Assembly (NCBI GenBank): GCA_040758525.1
Contig: JBFLVQ010000029.1
Span: 1-31,762 of the forward strand
DNA length: 31,762 nt
Source of the DNA: JBFLVQ01 sp040758525
Lineage (GTDB): Bacteria > Acidobacteriota > Blastocatellia > Chloracidobacteriales > JADJPF01
Direction of reading: 5' to 3'
Shown here: in pieces, positions 16,481 to 25,378 of the stretch
Layout of the letters: every line of letters starts with the position of its first letter
Position numbering within the stretch: the first letter of the stretch is position 1
Program-made: the position numbers and the translations under genes
The notes under the pieces: model-generated
Database searches by the model: none
Seen by the model: only the letters and a program-made list of their open reading frames with translations
Told to the model about the DNA's origin: nothing

Positions 16481-16486
16481 AGCGAT

Positions 16487-17299
16487 TCAACTGATGAACC
16501 ATTTATATTTGATCTCACCAAGTTTACATTGTGGGCAAGCGACGCCACGTTTTAAGCGTCGCTCTCCCGCTATCTCCTGGTCTAGTTTGCTAACACGTTG
16601 TGTCAATTGATTGGCGAGATTATCTAGCGCAGTTAGTAAGCAAGGAATATCCTGCACATTGCTGACCTGTCCTAGCAGGTTACCAGCGAGCAGGACACGC
16701 ATTCCCTGATCAGGGAGGGGAAGCAGTTCTGTTTGACCTGCACGTATAACTACTTTCTCTCGGAATGCCTCTTGCAGCCGTGCAAGAAAAGTAGGCAAAT
16801 CTATCTTTGTCGTCTCGCCATGCCCTACCAACTCTATATACTCTTTTAACATCGCTTTGGTTTTGGTGGCACTGGCTAACTTAATGCGGCATTCACGTAG
16901 AGCTTCATCATAATCGGTGCGTATACGGTCCTCAAACTTTTCTAGGAATTTGTGTGAGTCAAGCAGCAGACTGCCACATTTACGGCAGGTAGTGACTTGT
17001 TCTACAGCAATATGTGAGGGGGCATTAGTGACAGTGCCATCTTCATTCAAGTAGGTAGATTGGCGATATTCTAGGAAGCAGCGAGGGCAGACCTTAAAAT
17101 CCCAATAGCCACGCAGTCCGGCAAACTCCGACTTTTGCAGTCCTGGTAATACTGAATCAAACGGTTTCTCTACCCCATCGGCAGAGAGATAGAATTCGAC
17201 ACCAGAATCGACTTTGAAGCGTAGATCACAATGAGTACAACGGCAGCGTACATGAAATCCCATAACGCCATTCACCGATCGCAAACGAGCCAAGCTCAT
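16487..17299 (-). CDS. multi-CxxC probable zinc protein of unknown function
   Basis: 270 residues, no family recognised. Cysteine clusters are CRCTHC (19-24), CPRC (71-74), CRKC (105-108) and CPQC (255-258), giving at least two structural zinc sites. Residues about 115-245 are mostly helical without TM segments, ending in a coiled-coil-like stretch (LTALDNLANQLTQRVSKLDQ). It is cytoplasmic. The start is uncertain: ATG 17299 has no clear ribosome site, whereas ATG 17263 has GGTGA eight bases upstream and begins MGFHVRCRC, so a 258-residue form is possible. It lies 66 bases downstream of the GntR regulator on the same strand and may be co-transcribed. Confidence 0.75.
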   Translation of the reverse strand: MSLARLRSVNGVMGFHVRCRCTHCDLRFKVDSGVEFYLSADGVEKPFDSVLPGLQKSEFAGLRGYWDFKVCPRCFLEYRQSTYLNEDGTVTNAPSHIAVEQVTTCRKCGSLLLDSHKFLEKFEDRIRTDYDEALRECRIKLASATKTKAMLKEYIELVGHGETTKIDLPTFLARLQEAFREKVVIRAGQTELLPLPDQGMRVLLAGNLLGQVSNVQDIPCLLTALDNLANQLTQRVSKLDQEIAGERRLKRGVACPQCKLGEIKYKWFIS

Positions 17300-17365
17300 T
17301 ATAAAGGAAATCTTCCCACATCCCCATCTAAAAGTATTTATCGTGCAGATATGGGCATACTATCG

Positions 17366-18325
17366 CTATTCTTCACCTACCATTGTCAGTGAGCTTTTTA
17401 GTGTCGCACGCAAGTAGCGAGCAATCTGCGGCGGGATCAGGCGTAATTGTAAGATTGTCTTACGGGCATAACGGGCAACCTTCTCATAGCAGCAACTATC
17501 AGCAATAAGCAGATCTGCTGTACGAGCCAGCGCACGCCATTCCTGCACAGCAGAGTAGAGTACAGGACGTACCAATAGATCCTCGCCGCGTAATGAGGCA
17601 ATAATCACCTGAGCATATTCCAATACCGTAGGGCCAATCGAGATTAATCCTACTAGAGCGCCCAATGGTAGGCGCTTAAGTTGTTGAGATTCTGCTTCGC
17701 CTACTTGTAAATTAAGCGTAACAAGCATGGCAGTAGCAGGTAGTGACCGCTTTATTTCTACACCATGATAAGCGGTCGCCACTGCCAATGCACCTGTGAG
17801 CAGATTGGTATGTGCACATACCTCCTCAAGGGTAGCTGCGCTTACCCCAAAGTTGAGTTGCTGACCTAGCTCGTGTACAAGGATCTGTTGTAAGTCCGTA
17901 GCCGGCTCAATTACCAGTAGGTGATCAGGAGGTTGACGCGCTAGCCAGTTGCTTACACCATTACGGATCGCTTGTAACGAGTAGCCTTTTTTACGCGCTG
18001 TTTCTAGAAAAGATCTAATGATTGTGTCCAATTCTGAAGTATCGTCACCCACAGCAGTGTTTTCAGATACATAAACCCCACTACCATGTCGCATCTCAAC
18101 CAGTTGACGTTGTGCCAGTTCGCTATAGGCTGCGCTTACAGTATTATGGTGTATCTTTAGGCGTCTAGCCATTGCACGCACAGAAGGTAGTTTATCGCCT
18201 GGTTTCAACACTCCTGTAACGATATGTAGAGTAATTTGTGTGACCAGTTGTATGTGCAGTGAGATAGCGCTTTTACGTGAAAGCTCAATATGAAAAAATC
18301 TCTCTAGCCGCGATCTTCTTCTCAT
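17366..18325 (-). CDS. GntR-family transcriptional regulator with a non-standard C-terminal domain
   Basis: 319 residues. Residues 12-90 form a clear GntR winged helix: SAISLHIQLVTQITLHIVTG, LKPGDKLPSVRAMARRLKIH, then HNTVSAAYSELAQRQLVEMR and HGSGVYVSE. A short linker with ETARKKGYSLQAIRN follows, as in YtrA-type regulators. Residues about 130-319 are not an MocR aminotransferase domain (far too short) and lack the FCD and UTRA signatures I can recognise. They contain alternating hydrophobic strands such as LLVIEPATDLQQILVHEL and LGALVGLISIGPTVLEYAQV, suggestive of a small-molecule-binding alpha/beta domain. The effector and targets are unknown. The ribosome site is weak. Confidence 0.85.
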   Translation of the reverse strand: MRRRSRLERFFHIELSRKSAISLHIQLVTQITLHIVTGVLKPGDKLPSVRAMARRLKIHHNTVSAAYSELAQRQLVEMRHGSGVYVSENTAVGDDTSELDTIIRSFLETARKKGYSLQAIRNGVSNWLARQPPDHLLVIEPATDLQQILVHELGQQLNFGVSAATLEEVCAHTNLLTGALAVATAYHGVEIKRSLPATAMLVTLNLQVGEAESQQLKRLPLGALVGLISIGPTVLEYAQVIIASLRGEDLLVRPVLYSAVQEWRALARTADLLIADSCCYEKVARYARKTILQLRLIPPQIARYLRATLKSSLTMVGEE

Positions 18326-18378
18326 TTACTTTCTCGTAAATAGGTAGTTTGCGATAATCGGGATGTATTAAATAGAAT

Positions 18379-19425
18379 TCAGTTGCTAAGCGCTTTTAGG
18401 GTTGTAGCTGAGCCAACAATTTTATGTAGCTCACGAACCTTCTCTACATCGCCCATTACAATGAGAGTATCATCAACCTCAAGGGGAGTGTCCGATCTAG
18501 GATTATAGACATATTGGCCAGCATGTTTCTTGATTGCCACAACAATTAGTCCTGTTTGGCGGCCTATATCAGCATCGCGCAAGGAATGCCCAATAAGTTT
18601 TGATCCTGAAGGTAGTCTTACTTCCTCTAGGCGTAAGGTTATATCCTGCTGGCTGAGCATAATGTCTAAGAAACTGACAACAGCAGGACGAATCATAATC
18701 GAGGCCATACGCATTCCCCCAATCATATTAGGGGAGACAACATTATTGGCACCCGCCGCGATCATTTTGCGTTCCGATTCGACATCGACAACCCGCGCGA
18801 CAATCCTTAGCCTACTATTGAGGGCACGCGCAGTAAGCACTACGAAGAGGTTATCCTTGTCATTATGTAGTGCGCTTACCAGTCCCTGTGCACGTTCAAT
18901 ACCTGCCGCTAATAGGGTCGCATCTTTAGTGGCATCACCTACGACAAAGCTGAAGTCATAATCTTCACGTAATTGGTCGAGTCGATGGGAATCACTTTCA
19001 ATAATCACAAAAGGAGTTTTGGTCTTAATAAACTCATGCACAACAGAGCGGCCTGTTTCGCCTATACCGCAGACAATAAAGTGATTTTCTAGTTTCTCGA
19101 TCTTCTTTTCCATGCGCCGTCTCCTGATTAGCCGCCCTAACTCTCCTTCAACAATAAAGGTGGCCGTAATACCCAGGCCATAACCCATAATACCCAAGCC
19201 AGAGAGGATCAGCATTATTGTGAATATACGCCCATAGCTCGAGAGTGGGTGTATTTCACCATACCCGATCGTAGCCAGTGTAATCACGGTCATATAGAGA
19301 GAGTCAAGTAGGTTCCATCCTTCAATCAGATGGTAACCAAGAACGCCTATACAGAAGACCGCGATCGTTAGAATAGTCGCGGTGACCAAGCGAGTCTGGT
19401 AAAAGTGTTCCTCTCTCATCGCCAT
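18379..19425 (-). CDS. potassium channel with RCK (TrkA-N/TrkA-C) gating domains, MthK-like
   Basis: 348 residues, close to the size of the archaeal MthK channel. Two TM helices (about 13-34 and 66-90) flank a pore loop with the selectivity filter TIGYG (52-56). Residues 114-230 form the RCK N-lobe: HFIVCGIGETGRSVVHEF with a GxGxxG nucleotide motif, VIIESDSHRLDQLRED, VVGDATKDATLLAAGIERA. Residues about 265-340 are the TrkA-C lobe (VRLPSGSKLIGHSLRDADIG). The N-terminal start is MAMREE; the second Met (19419) is an alternative. Met105 (19113) sits exactly between pore and RCK and has its own ribosome site. It conducts K+ across the inner membrane; the gating ligand (Ca2+, nucleotide or other) cannot be told. 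Confidence 0.93.
   Translation of the reverse strand: MAMREEHFYQTRLVTATILTIAVFCIGVLGYHLIEGWNLLDSLYMTVITLATIGYGEIHPLSSYGRIFTIMLILSGLGIMGYGLGITATFIVEGELGRLIRRRRMEKKIEKLENHFIVCGIGETGRSVVHEFIKTKTPFVIIESDSHRLDQLREDYDFSFVVGDATKDATLLAAGIERAQGLVSALHNDKDNLFVVLTARALNSRLRIVARVVDVESERKMIAAGANNVVSPNMIGGMRMASIMIRPAVVSFLDIMLSQQDITLRLEEVRLPSGSKLIGHSLRDADIGRQTGLIVVAIKKHAGQYVYNPRSDTPLEVDDTLIVMGDVEKVRELHKIVGSATTLKALSN
19121..19125 (-). promoter_or_regulatory. internal ribosome binding site before Met105 of the K+ channel gene
   Basis: On the minus strand AGGAG is followed by seven bases (acggcgc) and then the in-frame ATG at 19113. This spacing is ideal and better than that of the annotated gene start. Initiation here would give a soluble RCK protein of 244 residues. 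Confidence 0.55.
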
Positions 19426-19460
19426 CTCACACGCAACCGTAGTAGTTAGGAGAGATGTTT

Positions 19461-21335
19461 CTACTGGATCAAATTGCGGAAGACAAAGAAGCGGCCATAG
19501 ATTCTTCCACTCTCATCTCGCACAGGGGCACTGTAGCGCTTCATCTTAGCTACCCCACGTTTCTCGCTACGTGTCTTCACCTCGTCATCAGCGATCATCT
19601 CTGGGTTATTGATCAATTCGGTAAAACGCTGCAGTTGCCGTTCTGGACTCTCGTACAAGTGCTGAATCTTCTTGAGCAGAGCGCGGTAACCAAACCCAAT
19701 GATGTGATCCTTTTGAACTCTATGAAAATCCTCAAAGGTCTGATTGACGGCTGTCACCCAACCGGCCGGATCCAATATCAGAATGCCATCACTAGTAGCA
19801 TCCAATACATTCTGGAAGATATCCTGGCGTGCCTTTGCCACTGTCTCCATCTCAATATGGAGTTGAATATTGGTTGCTTCATTCAGAGCACTCTCATAGC
19901 GTAGCTGTTCTAGTAATTTAGCGCGCTCGGCATAAGGTTTCACACGTAGTAGTAACTCACGCTCATCAATTGGGAAGAGTAAATATTCGTCAGCGCCAGT
20001 GCTGAGTGCTTCGATGACATGATTTTTGTCAGTATATTTAGCGGAGATAAGAATAATAGGAATATTACGGAAGCGCTCATTGCCCTTGAGAGCTTGGCAT
20101 AGACTAATGCCACCAATCTTATTCAACTCTACACTGGCAACAATGAGGCGCGGTAGCTCTGTAATTGCCTTAGCCAGTCCTTCTTCACCATCTGTTGCAC
20201 TGATCACTGAGTAGTAAGGCTTGAGGATAAACTCGAAGGAGAGCAGACGTTCAGGTTCCGAATCGATGATCAGCACACGATCTTTAGCGGGCGCAGGTAC
20301 AGGTGTAGGCAACGGTTCTGGTTCTGGTGTGAGTAGCGCTGGAAAGGGAGTATCTACATGGTCTAGCCGTGGCACATCTTCAGGAAGGACAAGTTTGGTC
20401 TCGTCTTCGGGCTGGAAGCCAATGGGTGGCATCAACCCACCTGTCATCGTGAAGTAGGATTGTGTACGTGTACCAAAATCGGCCTCTGCCATTTCTGGTG
20501 TGCTGCTATATTCGAGTGCCGCCAGAATAATAGTGATGTTATCTTTGCCACCATTTACATTGGCCGTCTCGACCAGTATCTGGCAGCCCATCTCCAGGTC
20601 TGGCGCAGAAAGAATCAGTTCTTGCAATATGGCATCCTTTACCATGTTCGAGAGGCCATCAGTGCATAGTAGTAAGTAGTCGCCATTATACAGGTCTATT
20701 GTCGAGGTAACTGGATAAACGGTTGGTTCAGCGCCTAACGATTGCAAGATAACATGACGGTATGGATGTGTATCAGCCTCTTCAGGCTTTATAATGCCAG
20801 AGTCGATCAGGGTTTGCACCATGGACTGATCTTTAGTAAGTTGAAAGATCGCATTGCTACGCACAACATAGGCACGGGAATCACCTACCTGGACAATATG
20901 CGCTTTAGAGGATTCAATCACCAGTGCCGTAAGGGTTGCCCCCATTCCCTGTTCTTCTGTGTTACGTTGTGCGCGCGACCAGATTGCCCAGTTTGCCTTC
21001 TTGGTGATCTCAGCCAGCACTTCGCAACCAATATTCTTGACATCACGCCCTAATAGTTCGTTACGGAAAACATCTACAACAATCTGACTAGCAATCTCAC
21101 CAGCATTACGGCCACCCATACCATCCGTTACCAACAGTAGTGTGCCACGCTCACCTAATGAGATTTTAGTAAGTTTAGACGGTTCGCCAATAACCTTGGT
21201 GGACAGATCAGCAATAAGGAAGTTGTCCTCGTTATTCTGGCGTACACGACCGACATCTGTGAAGCCGACCACCTGAATTGCACTTACTGGGGTTGGCTCA
21301 CTGGCGCGAGGGTCACCCTCTTCCCATTCACCCAT
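19461..21335 (-). CDS. PP2C-type Ser/Thr phosphatase with pseudoreceiver and PAS domains
   Basis: 624 residues from ATG 21335. In-frame TTG codons at 21353/21350 are alternatives, and no strong ribosome site supports either. Residues 22-275 are a complete PP2C domain with all metal ligands: NNEDNF (Glu36, Asp37), VTDGMGG (Asp71), GDSRAYV, CTDGLSN (Asp226) and GGKDNIT (Asp265). A Pro-rich linker spans 330-350. Residues 352-470 are receiver-like, but the phosphoacceptor Asp is Ser401 (LIVASVEL), the acidic pair is DSE, and the conserved Lys is Phe (YLLFPID). A coiled-coil segment leads to a PAS domain at about 505-620 (ATSDGILILDPAGWVTAVNQ). It would reverse kinase signalling in the cytoplasm. 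It is divergent from the large kinase gene at 21641. Confidence 0.92.
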   Translation of the reverse strand: MGEWEEGDPRASEPTPVSAIQVVGFTDVGRVRQNNEDNFLIADLSTKVIGEPSKLTKISLGERGTLLLVTDGMGGRNAGEIASQIVVDVFRNELLGRDVKNIGCEVLAEITKKANWAIWSRAQRNTEEQGMGATLTALVIESSKAHIVQVGDSRAYVVRSNAIFQLTKDQSMVQTLIDSGIIKPEEADTHPYRHVILQSLGAEPTVYPVTSTIDLYNGDYLLLCTDGLSNMVKDAILQELILSAPDLEMGCQILVETANVNGGKDNITIILAALEYSSTPEMAEADFGTRTQSYFTMTGGLMPPIGFQPEDETKLVLPEDVPRLDHVDTPFPALLTPEPEPLPTPVPAPAKDRVLIIDSEPERLLSFEFILKPYYSVISATDGEEGLAKAITELPRLIVASVELNKIGGISLCQALKGNERFRNIPIILISAKYTDKNHVIEALSTGADEYLLFPIDERELLLRVKPYAERAKLLEQLRYESALNEATNIQLHIEMETVAKARQDIFQNVLDATSDGILILDPAGWVTAVNQTFEDFHRVQKDHIIGFGYRALLKKIQHLYESPERQLQRFTELINNPEMIADDEVKTRSEKRGVAKMKRYSAPVRDESGRIYGRFFVFRNLIQ

Positions 21336-21360
21336 AAAGATCAGGCGCAACAATTATCAA

Positions 21361-21373
21361 CGTTTAGTAAACG
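21361..21373. promoter_or_regulatory. 13-bp palindrome next to the PP2C start
   Basis: cgttta-g-taaacg is a perfect 6-bp dyad about 25 bases upstream of the ATG at 21335, in the divergent phosphatase/kinase intergenic region. A repressor or activator site is possible. Confidence 0.35.
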
Positions 21374-21467
21374 AAATGCGCCGTACCTACCTTTCTAAAT
21401 CTGACTCAAGAATTTGATCTAGGAGTAGTCCTCTCGCCACCCTCTTAGCAGTGTGTAAACCCAGTAG

Positions 21468-21481
21468 AGGTGTATACGCCT
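21468..21481. promoter_or_regulatory. 14-bp near-palindrome in the phosphatase/kinase intergenic region
   Basis: aggtgtatacgcct is symmetric around gtatac except for one T-G pair. It lies in the middle of the divergent region 21336-21640, about 130 bases from the PP2C start and 160 from the kinase start. The rest of this region shows no small ORF or RNA gene that I can support. Confidence 0.3.
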
Positions 21482-21640
21482 AGCATTTACTCTGGCGGCG
21501 CCCAATCGCATAGGGGTGGGGCGAAGGGCAGACCAAGAGCGGCAATATTTTTATCATAAAACTTAGCTTTGCGCTTCCAAAAATTGAAAATTTACTCATA
21601 ATAATAGTCTATAACATTCGGGCGGGACAGTTTGTACTCT

Positions 21641-24600
21641 ATGAAATCTTGTCCAATCTGCAAGCAAGAACATAAGTTCGGCGAGCCTTGTCCTGACCTT
21701 GAGTCAGCGTCACAGGTGACCGATCCGCTTATTGGACGTGTATTGGATGGGAAATATGAACTGGAGTATCTGATCAGCACTGGAGGGATGGCCAGCGTCT
21801 ATTGCGCACGTCGTCGTCAGATAGGTGATCTAGTGGCAGTCAAGGTACTTACAATCGATGAGAATCTTGATCCTGTCGATCTCAAACGCTTTCGTTTAGA
21901 GGCTTCTGCCGCTGCTTCAATACGCCATTCCAATATTGTCGCAGTTTATGACTTTGGTATTCTTGATGACATTGCTTATCTAGTTATGGAGCGGCTAGAA
22001 GGTCCTGCCCTCTCCAAAGAGATCCGTAGTTGTGGTGCGCTTTCGCTAGAACGTGCCTTAGGCATCTTTAAACAAGTCTGTGCCGCCGTCGCGGCTGCTC
22101 ATAAGCAAGGAGTGATCCATCGCGACCTAAAGCCGTCTAATATTATCTTCCAGAATGCTGATTGCGAGGAAGATCTAATTAAAGTAGTTGATTTTGGTAT
22201 TGCCAAGCTGATTCGTAACAAAGGTGGGGAAAAGCTTACTGCCGCCGACTTTGCGCTTGGTACGCCTGAATACATGTCGCCCGAACAGTGTTTGGGCCAT
22301 AAGCTTGATGAGCGTTCTGATATCTATTCACTTGGTATTGTGCTCTATGAGATGCTTACTGGCGAAGTACCCTTCTATAATCCCGTAGCTTCAGCAATTC
22401 TTGTCCAGCATGCCATTGAGACACCACGGCGGCTCTCATCTGTCAACAGCAATGTACCTACTGAAATTGATGGTATGGTAATGAAAGCGCTGGAAAAGAA
22501 CCGTGAGCAACGTTATCGTTCTGCTCTCGAAATGGCTGCCGAATTTGAATTGGCATGCCGTAGTGTTGCTGCCGCTCAGCGTGATGAGGCTATTACTATT
22601 ATTCATACTCAAGGTAATGGGGTGCATGATTCCTCCCATACACAACGCAAACGTACTGTTTCCAAGCGTGAGCCGCTCCCTTTCCATACTCATGTACCAT
22701 CTACTACTGCTAATGCGATTGGAGAAGGAGCAGCTAATACAGATCTACACAAGCGTGTGCGTTTCTCATTTGAAAGATTTATTGGTCGTGGTGAGGAGTT
22801 GAAACAGCTTGCCGAGCACTTTGAACAGGCGAGTGCAGGGCTGGCACGTACGATCTTTATTATCGGTGATCCAGGGGTTGGCAAGACATCATTAGTAACT
22901 CAGTTTCACCAGCAACTAGGTAATGAAAAGGCGCTCTTTCTCACAGGAAAATTCTATGAGTATGGTGGTGAAGGCGCTTACCGCCCCTATCTGGATGGAT
23001 TACACAGTTTCGTGCGTAATTTTCCCGGCCGCAACCGTATGTCGAAGAGTCGTGTGAAAGGGATCACCAATAAAATTAAGGAGGGGCTGGATGAAGTCAA
23101 TGGTTTGATCAGTGACAAACGGCTTAAGGCTAGTACCATTGATGAAGAGACTAAATACCGTACCTTTGAACTGCTCGCTAATATCTATGTGGCAATCTCT
23201 GCTTCAATACCTTTGATCTTCTTTCTAGATGACTTGCAATGGGCTGACTCTCTCAGCTTGGAGTTTCTTGCTTACCTGGTACGTAACACAGAAAAGGAAC
23301 GCATAATGGTTCTAGGTACTGTACGTAATCAGGAGCTGCTTGATGATACACGTCCGATCCGAGCCTGGTTACGTCGTATCAGTCGTTATAATGGCTATGC
23401 GCAGATCAAACTGGCAGCGCTATCAGGTCAAGAAGTGCATAAAATGATCGAATCGATCTTTAGCAATATACAGATTTCTGAGAGTGTAATCGGCCGTTTC
23501 TATCAAGTGACACAAGGCAATCCATTCTACTTAGGTGAGATCTTAAGGCAATTGATCCAAGAACAGCGGATCTGTTGGACAGGAGATCGCTGGCACTGTG
23601 CCGATATCGAACAGATAGAGTTGCCTGGCTCGATCTTGGACATCGTTGAGTTGCATCTAAAGCGATTAACTGATGATACCGTTGAGGTCTTTACACGTGC
23701 TGCGGTTGTAGGGGAAAAATTCTCTTTGCAGATATTGGCAACGATAACAGAGCTATCGCAGGAAGCATTGATGGATATCATTGATGTAGGACTGCATGAA
23801 TTTATCATTAAAGAATCTACGGCTGCTGAACCATTCGCAGATGATTACTTCGTCTTTTATCATGGCACACTGCGTAAAGTGCTCTACGAACGGCTTTCTG
23901 CCTACCGGCGGCGGCGTCTACATGCACAGATCGGCGATAAGCTAGAGAGTCTGCACAAGCGTCGGCCAGATCGTGTAGCAGGAGAGTTAGCTTACCATTT
24001 TTATCATGGCGCTAATCATGCTAAGACACTGCAATATGGCGTAATGGCTGGTGATACTGCGCGCAAGATATTTGCTGTTGAAGAGGCACAGAAATATTAC
24101 GGTTGGGCAGATCAGTATTTAGGCAAACTGCGTGAGGCCAATACTGTGCCAGAACAGCAGCCAGAATGGCTGGGCAATTTCCATCTGGCTTTTGGTGATG
24201 TATTAATGCATTTGGGTAAGCATGATAGTGCACGTGAACAGTTTGAAAAAGGGCTTAAGTTAAGTCAACAGGCATCGCTGCTACCACTAGAGGGGCGTAT
24301 CTTACGAGCACTAGGAGAACTGGCTTGGAGCGGTGGCCGTTATAAGGAGGCCCTGGAGTTCTGTCAGTCTGGATTTGAACTGCTTAGTATTGTCGAAGAT
24401 ATTGAAGGACAATGTCGATTACTAGGTGTAATTGGCAATACCTACTTTAGCCAGGGGCTATTTGACCAGGCAGTCGAATTCTATCAGAAGAGTTTAGAAA
24501 CGGCGCGCAAGATCAGTGATCTTGCTAGTGAAGGTGAGGCACTGCGCCATCTAGGATCAATCATGGGCTGTCGTAGTCAGGCCAAAAGCGCACTCGATTA

Positions 24601-25339
24601 TTTGCAGCAGGCGCTGGTAATCGCACGCGAGATCGGCAATCGTGAAAGTGAGCGGCAAGTAATGATGCTGATAGGTAATATTTATTGCGAACATGGTGAG
24701 CCAGGACGTGCGCTTGAGTACTACCGTGATTCGCTTACAATTGCGCGTGCAATTGGACGGCGACGTGGAGAGTGCCGTATTGCCCTCAATATGGGTGAAG
24801 CTTGTCGTCAACGCGGCGACCTACTTGATGCGCAAAACTATTACCAGGAAGCGCGTATGATTGCTGCCGAGATCGAGGATCGTGAAACCGAAGGCCATAC
24901 ACTCTCGAATCTGGGACTGCTTTATCAAGATCTAGGTGCACTGGATCAGGCGCTAGTATCTTTCCAACAGGCTTTAAGTATCTTCCGAGAACTAAATTAT
25001 CGTAGCAATGTAGAGGCCGAGGCGCTCTCTGGCATTGCCAATATTTTATGGCAACAGGACCAAGTATCAGAGGCCAAGAAATATTTTGAGATGGCGGTTG
25101 CCAGTGGACGCGAACTGGGCTTATGGCATCTAGTTGTGCCTAGTCTACGTTGCTTGGCTGCTTGTGAACGGACTCTGGAGCAGTCAGAAGCAGCCCTTGA
25201 GAAGCTTAAAGAAGCCCTGCTAGCATTAGAAAACATGCTTTCAACCAATCTATCTGAACAGGAACAACAGCACTGCGATAAGATCAAAGCCGAATTGATT
25301 CAGGAATTGACCGAGTTAAAGGCTGATACTGCCTATTAA
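21641..25339 (+). CDS. Ser/Thr protein kinase fused to a P-loop ATPase and a TPR array
   Basis: 1232 residues from ATG 21641 (a TTG at 21632 would add three). The N-terminus has a cysteine motif, CPICKQEHKFGEPC, possibly zinc-binding. The kinase domain spans about 38-300: loop ISTGGMASVY, Lys68 in VAVK, HRDLKPSN (Asp162), DFGIAK (Asp184), GTPEYMSPEQ. All catalytic residues are present. A linker is followed at about 380-640 by an AAA-type ATPase module (FIGRGEELKQL, Walker A GDPGVGKTS 409-417, Walker B LIFFLDDLQWADS). Roughly 860-1215 is a TPR array of 9-10 longer repeats with the YYxxSLxIAxxIGxRxxE pattern. There is no TM helix, so it is cytoplasmic. The architecture is of the PknK/MalT-ATPase kind. 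The TPRs probably bind partners and the ATPase may act as a STAND-like switch; this is inference. Confidence 0.92.
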   Translation: MKSCPICKQEHKFGEPCPDLESASQVTDPLIGRVLDGKYELEYLISTGGMASVYCARRRQIGDLVAVKVLTIDENLDPVDLKRFRLEASAAASIRHSNIVAVYDFGILDDIAYLVMERLEGPALSKEIRSCGALSLERALGIFKQVCAAVAAAHKQGVIHRDLKPSNIIFQNADCEEDLIKVVDFGIAKLIRNKGGEKLTAADFALGTPEYMSPEQCLGHKLDERSDIYSLGIVLYEMLTGEVPFYNPVASAILVQHAIETPRRLSSVNSNVPTEIDGMVMKALEKNREQRYRSALEMAAEFELACRSVAAAQRDEAITIIHTQGNGVHDSSHTQRKRTVSKREPLPFHTHVPSTTANAIGEGAANTDLHKRVRFSFERFIGRGEELKQLAEHFEQASAGLARTIFIIGDPGVGKTSLVTQFHQQLGNEKALFLTGKFYEYGGEGAYRPYLDGLHSFVRNFPGRNRMSKSRVKGITNKIKEGLDEVNGLISDKRLKASTIDEETKYRTFELLANIYVAISASIPLIFFLDDLQWADSLSLEFLAYLVRNTEKERIMVLGTVRNQELLDDTRPIRAWLRRISRYNGYAQIKLAALSGQEVHKMIESIFSNIQISESVIGRFYQVTQGNPFYLGEILRQLIQEQRICWTGDRWHCADIEQIELPGSILDIVELHLKRLTDDTVEVFTRAAVVGEKFSLQILATITELSQEALMDIIDVGLHEFIIKESTAAEPFADDYFVFYHGTLRKVLYERLSAYRRRRLHAQIGDKLESLHKRRPDRVAGELAYHFYHGANHAKTLQYGVMAGDTARKIFAVEEAQKYYGWADQYLGKLREANTVPEQQPEWLGNFHLAFGDVLMHLGKHDSAREQFEKGLKLSQQASLLPLEGRILRALGELAWSGGRYKEALEFCQSGFELLSIVEDIEGQCRLLGVIGNTYFSQGLFDQAVEFYQKSLETARKISDLASEGEALRHLGSIMGCRSQAKSALDYLQQALVIAREIGNRESERQVMMLIGNIYCEHGEPGRALEYYRDSLTIARAIGRRRGECRIALNMGEACRQRGDLLDAQNYYQEARMIAAEIEDRETEGHTLSNLGLLYQDLGALDQALVSFQQALSIFRELNYRSNVEAEALSGIANILWQQDQVSEAKKYFEMAVASGRELGLWHLVVPSLRCLAACERTLEQSEAALEKLKEALLALENMLSTNLSEQEQQHCDKIKAELIQELTELKADTAY

Positions 25340-25378
25340 TGATCCTCCCCATTAGTAATTTCACGCTACTGTCAATTT

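Noticed and set aside
21336..21640. RNA gene or small ORF in the divergent kinase/phosphatase region
   Set aside because: I found no cloverleaf, no terminator and no frame with a ribosome site. Only short palindromes stand out.
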